A stretch of DNA of 9,767 bases from Candidatus Latescibacterota bacterium (GTDB lineage: Bacteria; Latescibacterota; UBA2968; GCA-2709665). The position numbers and the translations under genes were made by a program. Below the pieces are notes generated by a model. That model saw only the letters and a program-made list of their open reading frames with translations, was not told the origin of the DNA and made no database searches. Location: NCBI GenBank assembly GCA_012271065.1, contig JAAXHE010000153.1:1-9767 (forward strand), given 5' to 3'. This document shows positions 1 through 5,671 of this stretch, piece by piece. How positions within the stretch are numbered: the first letter of the stretch is position 1; every line of letters starts with the position of its first letter.

Positions 1-816
1 CAGAATGACAGTTGAGTACAGGAACGCGCTGCCCAGCCATCCCACCCGTGCGATACCGTAATTCTCATATTCACCGGCCCGTATCCAGTCGTTCAGGCCG
101 GTGAGCGGAGCCGCTCGATTCCATTTCCGCCTAGAGTCTCGCCGCGCGGTCATTCGTGCCGTCTGGCGAGGTCCGAACGTGTACCGGTGGAACACCGGCA
201 TCGAGACGAGAGATTTGTCTCTGGTAACTCCGACAGCGAATATGCGTTTCAGGTAGAGTATCGCGACAAGCAGTGTGACAAGCATACATAGGACCGGTTG
301 GGCTATGTAATAATCGGTGATTCGATTGATCGAGAGGACGCCGAATACAAGGATAAGAATCGTAATATACATGACGGCCGAACTGCGGTACCGGAGCGAT
401 CCGGCGTCAACGAATTCGTAGGTCCCGATCGTAAATGCCAGGCTGTACCACAGGAAACACGAGGCAAGAATCGGAACTGCGGGGGCAAAACCGCCCATCC
501 AATGGTAGGCCCAAGTTGTCAGGATCGCAATGAAGGCTCCGGTTAAGCATACCGAACCGACGAGCCGCCGGCGCATACGGGGTAACGACCAGGAAAGGGG
601 CGTGTGCTGGATCTCACCCACACTCTGGCCGATAAAGAATCCGGTGAGTGCAGGAAGAGCCATCGTGAGCAGAATGAGGCGTCCCGGTTCAGACAGGCTG
701 GGAAGTTTCGTGCCCGCGGCCCAGAGCAACCCAACAATCAGCCCGGCGAATATCACGTAGAATGCAAGAATCAACGGACGCCAGAGCAAACGGTACAGCG
801 CGTAGATTCCGATCAC
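1..816 (-). CDS. ABC-2-like transporter membrane protein (partial, 3' end outside window)
   Basis: The frame is open for 272 codons from a GTG at 816 to the left edge, so the C-terminus is missing. It starts inside the end of the ATPase gene: GTGA is shared between its start and the ATPase stop, a 4-nt overlap typical of translational coupling, and GAGG lies about 8 nt upstream of the GTG. About six hydrophobic segments are visible (roughly residues 15-35, 47-65, 85-106, 112-131, 146-163 and 172-189). A basic loop, PRMRRRL, sits at 79-85, and a hydrophilic Arg-rich stretch follows residue 190. I see no enzymatic motif. Position and topology point to the membrane subunit that pairs with the adjacent ATPase. 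The exact family (ABC-2 or related) is inferred from context. The substrate cannot be read from the sequence; in other bacteria GntR-ABC operons of this layout often respond to cell-envelope antibiotics. Confidence 0.75.
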   Translation of the reverse strand, partial: MIGIYALYRLLWRPLILAFYVIFAGLIVGLLWAAGTKLPSLSEPGRLILLTMALPALTGFFIGQSVGEIQHTPLSWSLPRMRRRLVGSVCLTGAFIAILTTWAYHWMGGFAPAVPILASCFLWYSLAFTIGTYEFVDAGSLRYRSSAVMYITILILVFGVLSINRITDYYIAQPVLCMLVTLLVAILYLKRIFAVGVTRDKSLVSMPVFHRYTFGPRQTARMTARRDSRRKWNRAAPLTGLNDWIRAGEYENYGIARVGWLGSAFLYSTVIL

Positions 817-1697
817 GGGGTTTCCTCAAGCAGGAGCGGGAACATCTGCTCCAGGTTCAGCGGGCGGCTGGCAACGTCCACGCTGTATTTCATCTTGAAC
901 GCGTCCAGGTTGTCAGAAGCGCCGTTCACGAGCAGGCGGGCCTGGCGGCTGTCACCCTCCCGGGATATGACGAAGTTCTCTTCAAATTGCGTGGGGAGCC
1001 TGCCGTCCCTGGCGGTCACCCGCCATTCGGCGAAGCGTTCCTGGAGGTCGTCCAGCGAGGCGTCCGCCCTGATCCGGCCCCGGTCGAGGCAGATCACGCG
1101 GTCGATGACCTTTTCGATGTCGTGCAGGACGTGTGACGAAATGACGATCGTGTTGGCGGCCTGATGAAGGAGTTCAAGGAGGAATTTCAAGAACTGCTCG
1201 CGCGTGATGGGGTCCAGGCCGCTGACGGGCTCGTCCAGCATCAGCAGGTCGGGCCGGTGACAGACGGCCAGAATGATGCCAAGCTTCTGGGCGTTCCCGG
1301 GAGAGAGGGTCCCGACTCGGGCCGAGGACTCCAGTTCCAATTCCTCCAGCAGGCGTTTCTCGAGGTCCCGGTCCCAGTGTTTGTAGAAGGTGGAGACATA
1401 GCGCAGTTGCTGCTCCACCTTCATCCATTCCAGGAACCGGTTCTCCTGGTGCACCACGCCGATCCGCGAGAGTTCGTCCGGGCCAAGCTTGTCGCTGGAG
1501 CATCCGAGGGTGGTGCATTGCCCGCTGGTCGGCAGGTAGAGTCCGATGACGTGGCGGAGAAGGGTGGTCTTCCCGCTTCCGTTTCTGCCGATGAGACCCA
1601 CGACAGCCGGCTTCGGAACGGACACGCTCACGTTGTCCAATGCGGTGACGTCGCCGAAGGACTTGGTGAGATTCTTGACTTCGAACGCGGATTCCAT
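813..1697 (-). CDS. ABC transporter ATP-binding protein
   Basis: The 294-residue cytoplasmic ATPase powers the transporter whose membrane subunit is encoded next. Walker A is GRNGSGKTT at 37-45, the Q-loop glutamine is Q84 (GVVHQEN), Walker B with the catalytic glutamate is LLMLDEP at 151-157 (E156) followed by the D-loop SGLD, and the H-loop histidine is H189 in ISSH. The signature is LSPGN at 131-135 rather than LSGGQ, a variation I associate with the YtrB/EcfA-like ATPases that accompany small GntR regulators. About 80 residues after the nucleotide-binding domain form a C-terminal extension of unknown role, common in this subfamily. The ATG at 1697 lies 1 nt after the repressor stop, with GGAG about 7 nt upstream, so the two are cotranscribed. 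All residues needed for ATP hydrolysis appear present. Confidence 0.95.
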   Translation of the reverse strand: MESAFEVKNLTKSFGDVTALDNVSVSVPKPAVVGLIGRNGSGKTTLLRHVIGLYLPTSGQCTTLGCSSDKLGPDELSRIGVVHQENRFLEWMKVEQQLRYVSTFYKHWDRDLEKRLLEELELESSARVGTLSPGNAQKLGIILAVCHRPDLLMLDEPVSGLDPITREQFLKFLLELLHQAANTIVISSHVLHDIEKVIDRVICLDRGRIRADASLDDLQERFAEWRVTARDGRLPTQFEENFVISREGDSRQARLLVNGASDNLDAFKMKYSVDVASRPLNLEQMFPLLLEETP

Positions 1698-1698
1698 A

Positions 1699-2091
1699 TT
1701 ATGACTCCTCCTGATTCCCGGCGTCGTCTATCATCCGGCCGAAGATTTCCAGGGCCCGGGACTTTTCGACGCCAAGCTGTCTTGCGATGGCCGCGACGGG
1801 CGCTAGGCTCTGCCGGAGCCGGTTGAGCTTGTGGACTTCGACCATTTCCGGCTCCAGGTCACTGACGGTCAACGGACGTCCGCGGCGCCGTTCCACCATG
1901 CCCTCGGCCTCCAGATACCCGTAGGCCTTGCTGACGGTCATCGGGTTGACGCCGAGTTGCGCGGAGAGAGCGCGCGTGGCCGGCAGCTTTTCTCCAGGCT
2001 TCAACAGGCCGCTGGCGATATGAAACTTGATCTGGTCCATCAACTGCCGGTAGACCGGCACGCCGCTGTGGTGATCGATCGCGATCAGCAC
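1699..2091 (-). CDS. GntR-family transcriptional regulator, YtrA subfamily
   Basis: This 130-residue repressor-type regulator has an N-terminal GntR winged helix-turn-helix: GVPVYRQLMDQI at 10-21, GEKLPATRALSAQLGVNPMTVSKAY at about 33-57, and the wing near ERRRGRP at 67-73. A short all-helical tail of about 50 residues replaces the large ligand-binding domain of other GntR classes, which together with the length identifies the YtrA type. I chose GTG 2091 because AGGAGA at 2099-2104 sits 7 nt upstream and the protein then begins exactly where the family does. A longer frame reaching 2322 would run through the promoter and into the divergent gene. It is first in an operon with the ABC genes and probably represses that operon through the palindrome just upstream. 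The effector is unknown. Confidence 0.93.
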   Translation of the reverse strand: MLIAIDHHSGVPVYRQLMDQIKFHIASGLLKPGEKLPATRALSAQLGVNPMTVSKAYGYLEAEGMVERRRGRPLTVSDLEPEMVEVHKLNRLRQSLAPVAAIARQLGVEKSRALEIFGRMIDDAGNQEES

Positions 2092-2098
2092 TGAGGAT

Positions 2099-2104
2099 TC
2101 TCCT
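2099..2104 (-). promoter_or_regulatory. Ribosome binding site deciding the GTG start of the GntR gene
   Basis: AGGAGA on the minus strand lies 7 nt before GTG 2091. It is the strongest Shine-Dalgarno match in the region and supports the short 130-residue form over upstream starts. Confidence 0.8.
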
Positions 2105-2120
2105 GTGTGTATTAGTGTAT

Positions 2121-2138
2121 TACTATAAATATATAGTA
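2121..2138. promoter_or_regulatory. Inverted repeat, candidate GntR operator
   Basis: TACTATA (2121-2127) and TATAGTA (2132-2138) form a perfect 7+7 bp inverted repeat around the 4-bp spacer AATA. It covers the -10 box of the minus-strand promoter and lies 30-47 bp upstream of the regulator start. Small dimeric GntR proteins bind such palindromes, so autorepression is the natural reading. The sequence is visible; binding is inferred. It is also close enough to the divergent gene (start 2195) to affect it. Confidence 0.6.
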
Positions 2139-2156
2139 TAGCAGTGCGACTGTCAA
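2128..2156 (-). promoter_or_regulatory. Sigma70-type promoter of the GntR-ABC operon
   Basis: On the minus strand, a perfect -35 box TTGACA (2156-2151) is followed after exactly 17 bp by TATATT (2133-2128), a 5/6 match to the -10 consensus. Transcription would start near 2121, about 30 nt before the GTG start. No equally good promoter is visible for the divergent plus-strand gene: TATAGT at 2132-2137 could be a -10 box but lacks a matching -35. Confidence 0.8.
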
Positions 2157-2194
2157 ATGCTTTTCGTTGAAAACCAAAAACCGAGGAGCTTACG

Positions 2195-3307
2195 ATGAGA
2201 ATGACATCGATGGATCTGTGGACCGTGGTAGTGCCGAGTCGTCCGGGTCGCGTGAACAGCCCCGAATGGGTACCGGAAGTCGGATGGGACGTGGTACCCA
2301 AGCATATTCTCCGGATCAACACGGATACCGAGCACTACGGGCTGGGCGAGTCCGGCCGCGGCGTGCCCATCGAGGACGTGCGGGTCAGTGCGGGGCTGTT
2401 GCTGGGAAGGGACCCCGAGGCGGTAACGCTGCAGAATATTTACGAGCCTCGAAGCGACGGTACGGAGACGATGCCGGACGTGGGAACGGGTCCGGCGTAT
2501 CACGCCCTGGAGATGGCGGTCTTCGACCTGATCGGCCGTGCGCGCGGGCTTCCCGTTCACGCACTGATGGGCGGTGCGGTGCGCGACCGGGTGCGGGCCG
2601 ACTACTGGATGGGATCCCAGACACCCGAAGACGGAAAGCGCACCGTCGCGCGGGCGCTCGAGAACGGCTTTAAGGGCATCAAGATCAAGTGCAGGATCGA
2701 GGAACCGATGGTGGAACGGCTGCGGGCGATCCGGGACGTTGCGGGTCCGGATTTCAAGGTCACGGTGGACCCCAACGAGCGGTTTCGCACGGCGGAGCAG
2801 ACGATCGAACTCGCCCGTGAACTCGAGGCCCTGGGCAACGTGGAGGTGTTCGAAGACCCGATTCCAAAGTCGGATCTGGAGGGCTACGCTGCAATTTACG
2901 AGGCCACCAGTATCCCGATTGCGATGCACCTCGGAAGCGGGTCGGACGTCATCCGCGCGGTGAGGGCCGGCGTGGTGGACTGCGTGAATCTGGGCGGGAG
3001 CATGTTGGGCTTCGCGAAAAGCGCCGCCGTCGCGGAGGCGGCCGGGATGCGATGCTGGCACGGCTCCGGAGTGGACCTCGGAATCCTGGAAGCCTCCTAC
3101 GTGCACGCGGTGGCCGTGGTGCCCAACTGCACCATGGCGTCGGACATCGTCGGAAGCTGGGTGAGGGAGCACAGCCTGATCCGCGAGTCGAGAGAATTCG
3201 CCGACGGATTCACGCCGGTCCCCATGGCGCCCGGGCTGGGATGCGAACTGGATATGGCGGCGGTGGAACGGTACAGCCGAGCCTGCGAAACGGTTCAGGC
3301 GCCGTAG
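2195..3307 (+). CDS. Enolase-superfamily protein, mandelate racemase / muconate lactonizing enzyme-like
   Basis: The 370-residue protein matches the family length. An N-terminal capping domain spans roughly 1-125 (GLGESGRG near 49-56) and a TIM-barrel follows. Visible catalytic features are the KxK motif K163-I-K165 on the second barrel strand, metal ligand D192 in VDPN, and E220 in FEDP. These enzymes abstract a proton alpha to a carboxylate with Mg2+ to racemise, dehydrate or cycloisomerise sugar acids and related compounds. Two usual residues are missing: the third acidic ligand expected about 25 residues after E220 falls on AMHLG (H245), and the lysine expected in the DxxNLK strand is G267 (DCVNLGG, 262-268). 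Substrate and even activity are therefore uncertain. ATG 2195 is preceded by GAGGAG at 2183-2188. The gene is divergent from the GntR operon and is followed by the GWxTD genes on the same strand. Confidence 0.9.
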   Translation: MRMTSMDLWTVVVPSRPGRVNSPEWVPEVGWDVVPKHILRINTDTEHYGLGESGRGVPIEDVRVSAGLLLGRDPEAVTLQNIYEPRSDGTETMPDVGTGPAYHALEMAVFDLIGRARGLPVHALMGGAVRDRVRADYWMGSQTPEDGKRTVARALENGFKGIKIKCRIEEPMVERLRAIRDVAGPDFKVTVDPNERFRTAEQTIELARELEALGNVEVFEDPIPKSDLEGYAAIYEATSIPIAMHLGSGSDVIRAVRAGVVDCVNLGGSMLGFAKSAAVAEAAGMRCWHGSGVDLGILEASYVHAVAVVPNCTMASDIVGSWVREHSLIRESREFADGFTPVPMAPGLGCELDMAAVERYSRACETVQAP

Positions 3308-3337
3308 CATAATGTGGTTATCGGAGAAACAGAACAG

Positions 3338-3355
3338 AAAATCCGGCCGGGTTTT
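3338..3355 (+). other. Imperfect palindrome between the enolase-like gene and the first GWxTD gene
   Basis: AAAATCCGG / CCGGGTTTT is an 18-base palindrome with one T-G wobble pair. As RNA it could fold with a GGCC loop and a run of four T at its 3' side. The stem is weak, so it would at most be a leaky terminator; read-through from the enolase-like gene is plausible. A 10-base direct repeat, TCGGAGAAAC, occurs at 3321-3330 and 3355-3364; the second copy supplies the ribosome binding site of the next gene. Confidence 0.35.
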
Positions 3356-3366
3356 CGGAGAAACGG

Positions 3367-5487
3367 ATGCTCCTTCTGACGGCACTATACTTGTGGTCAT
3401 TGACGCTCCTGGCAGAAGCCTCGCCCGCCAATTCTGTGAAGGTGGACTCGCTGATTCAGGCATCCGCTGACACGTCCCTTGGGTTGAACGGACGCAAGGA
3501 CCTCCTGAAGGAGGCAATAAAGCTCGACCGTACAGGAAAGGCCCTGCACGCGCTGGCGCGATTGAGGCTGGAAAAAGGCACGACGTACTCGCGTCAGCAG
3601 GCGCGGTCCCTGCTGACGCGGGCGATGGAACGGGAACCCGAGAATGGAGACTACGTCGCGACCTTCGCGGAACTGCTCTGGCGCACGGGGCCGAGGTCCG
3701 GCTCATACAAAAGAGCGCGTGAGGCCATCGCGCTGGACCCGAAGAACGTGCGCGCGTACTACTGGGCGGGGCGGTTCGTGGTCTGGTCCTGGGAAATGAC
3801 GTTCTTCACGCGGGAAGACGTAGGAGATGCCATGCGCGTTGCCGGAGACGGTGACGTGACGACCGGGCGCACGTTCGCGCAGCGCGGGTACGCGGATATG
3901 GACGTGGACGCGGGGATCGAATACCTGGACCGCGCCCTGTGGCTGGATGCGGAACACTGGCCGTCCCGCGTGCATCTCGGCCTGGCATACTATATGGCGC
4001 GGATGCCGGACGAACTGATTTTCCTTTTTCAGGATGTTATCGAACGCAATCCGGGCCGTGCCGACGCCCACTTTTTCATGGGACTCGGTTATCAGGAAAA
4101 GGGAGACCCCGAAGCCGCCTACCGCGCGTACGTGGACGGCCTGGCGCGTCTTTCCGACCGGCAACGGCGCTTCATGCAATCGGTCTTCCTGATGCGTGAC
4201 AAGAAATCGTGGAAGAACGAGGAACCCCCGCCGGACGTGGACGAGATCCGGAAATTCTGGTTCGGGAAGGACCCGTTGTATCTGAGCGAGATCAACGAGC
4301 GGATGCTGGAGCAGTGCAGGCGTGTGGCTTTCGCGAATCTGCGTTTCGGCGACCCCATCAACGGGTACGCCGGATGGGAGACCGACCGGGGACAGGCCTA
4401 TATCCGATACGGCGACCCTGTGGCGCGGCACATGACGCCCGCGGACATTGATCTGGGCCTGACAAAGACCATTGAGGAAGAAGCGGAGATGAGGCGGCGG
4501 AACCGGCGGCCGTCCGGGGGAATATTCGAATTCCACCCTCGAAAGGATACATGGACGTACGACGGGTTCGAGGTTTCATTCCTGAATACGAATTCGTGGG
4601 ACTCCTGGCGGTTCGGCGAGTCGAAGCTGGGGGGGCAGTCACTGAACTTCAGCGAACTGGTGGCGTTGGTCCCGGATTACTACCGCTATCCCTATCAGTA
4701 CAGCGTGCCGTATCAGATCGCGCAGTTCCGGCGTAAAGAGGGAAAGACGAGCGTGGAAGTGTACTATGCGCTTTCCGGCGATCAGGTCACGCATAAGGAG
4801 GTTGGTCCCGGAGTCCGGGAGGTGGACGTAGTACAGGCGCTGTTTCTGTTCGACACGGTCTGGGATACGCTCCGGCGGGAGGTCGGCCGCGTGCGGCGGA
4901 TGCCTTGGCTGCACTACGTCTCGACCAAACGCGGATACCTGATTGCGAGCGAGCAGTTGACGCTTGCGCCCGGGGATTATTACTTGGCGGGGGAGGCGGA
5001 GGACCAGCCGAGCAAGAAGGTGGGGACGTTCAGGGAACCGTTGGAGGTGAGGCGGTTCAACCGCGATTCGCTGGAGATCAGCAGCCTGCTGATGGCGCGC
5101 CGGATCGTGGAACGCGATGAATGGCCGGTGGAACGCGGCAGGTACATCGTGCTGCCCAACCCATTGCATGAGTGCTCGCGCGATGGAAGCGCGTGGTTTT
5201 ATTTCGAGGTGTACAACCTGGCGCGCGACACCTTCGGCGCCACGCATTACAGGATTGGCTATCAGACGCAGGTGCTTCCGGAGAAGCGGCGGCTGGAGGA
5301 CCCGGAGCCTGAGTGGACGACGGCGGTGTCCTACACGTACCGGGGCGTCCGGGACTGGGAACCCCGGTATCTGCGGGTGGACATGGACGGTACGTCGCCG
5401 GGTCTGCGCACGTTCCGGGTAGTCGTCGAGGACTTGCTGGCCGGCGCCAAAACCGAATCCACAACTCGTTTTCGCGTAAGGTGGTAG
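3367..5487 (+). CDS. Secreted TPR / GWxTD-domain protein (first of tandem paralogues)
   Basis: The 706-residue protein begins with a hydrophobic leader (about 1-18, cleavage likely near AEAS), so it is probably exported to the periplasm or cell surface. Unusually, the leader has no basic residue. TPR-like helices follow: about 59-105 (LHALARL, REPENGDYV), about 115-135, and about 229-262 (MGLGYQEKGDPEAAY). The family motif GWETD is at 336-340, followed by RGQAYIRYGDP. The C-terminal third is beta-rich, with conserved blocks YYALSG (466-471), LPNPL and FEVYNL. The GWxTD family has no established activity that I know of. ATG 3367 has GGAG 6 nt upstream, and no start codon lies between it and an in-frame TAA at 3310-3312. 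A charged insertion of about 23 residues after the GWETD block (EEEAEMRRRNRR) is absent from the paralogue. The gene may be cotranscribed with the enolase-like gene 59 nt upstream. Confidence 0.93.
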   Translation: MLLLTALYLWSLTLLAEASPANSVKVDSLIQASADTSLGLNGRKDLLKEAIKLDRTGKALHALARLRLEKGTTYSRQQARSLLTRAMEREPENGDYVATFAELLWRTGPRSGSYKRAREAIALDPKNVRAYYWAGRFVVWSWEMTFFTREDVGDAMRVAGDGDVTTGRTFAQRGYADMDVDAGIEYLDRALWLDAEHWPSRVHLGLAYYMARMPDELIFLFQDVIERNPGRADAHFFMGLGYQEKGDPEAAYRAYVDGLARLSDRQRRFMQSVFLMRDKKSWKNEEPPPDVDEIRKFWFGKDPLYLSEINERMLEQCRRVAFANLRFGDPINGYAGWETDRGQAYIRYGDPVARHMTPADIDLGLTKTIEEEAEMRRRNRRPSGGIFEFHPRKDTWTYDGFEVSFLNTNSWDSWRFGESKLGGQSLNFSELVALVPDYYRYPYQYSVPYQIAQFRRKEGKTSVEVYYALSGDQVTHKEVGPGVREVDVVQALFLFDTVWDTLRREVGRVRRMPWLHYVSTKRGYLIASEQLTLAPGDYYLAGEAEDQPSKKVGTFREPLEVRRFNRDSLEISSLLMARRIVERDEWPVERGRYIVLPNPLHECSRDGSAWFYFEVYNLARDTFGATHYRIGYQTQVLPEKRRLEDPEPEWTTAVSYTYRGVRDWEPRYLRVDMDGTSPGLRTFRVVVEDLLAGAKTESTTRFRVRW

Positions 5488-5671
5488 CCGGCGGAGAATC
5501 CGCCCTTCTGTCGACGTTACAACGTTCTTGCCAAGGGAACCCTTCGTTCCTCTATCGGGTCTACAATGTGACACGGGATCCGCTGAGAACTTCCCGGAAC
5601 ATGCCGCTGTTCGCGCTGTCATCCGGCGCTTTGACGGTTGACTCTCGTCGCCCGACCAATTGGAAATCCTG
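5488..5671 (+). other. 184-bp spacer between the two GWxTD genes, with small hairpins
   Basis: GGCGGA / TCCGCC (5490-5495 and 5499-5504) can form a 6-bp stem with a 3-nt loop directly after the stop codon, but no T-run follows, so it is not a convincing terminator. A short ACGTT / AACGT repeat and GGAAC / GTTCC lie nearby. TACAAT at 5562-5567 resembles a -10 box without a good -35. A 23-codon frame, ATG 5601 to TGA 5672, overlaps the next gene's start by one base (TGATG) but has a poor ribosome site. Confidence 0.35.

Noticed and set aside
2092..2322. Longer N-terminus for the GntR regulator
   Set aside because: It would run through a near-perfect promoter and overlap the divergent gene. The family start and a strong AGGAGA site both fit GTG 2091.
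3312..3470. Short frame starting at ATG 3312 that overlaps the first GWxTD gene out of frame
   Set aside because: It has no ribosome site, and most of it lies within the better supported gene in another frame.
2153..3706. A 517-codon minus-strand open frame across the enolase-like gene
   Set aside because: It lies opposite a clear enolase-superfamily gene in GC-rich DNA, where stops are rare on the other strand. Its translation is Arg/Pro/His-rich with no family motifs.
5539..5567. Promoter for the second GWxTD gene using TACAAT as a -10 box
   Set aside because: No acceptable -35 sequence is found at 16-18 bp spacing.
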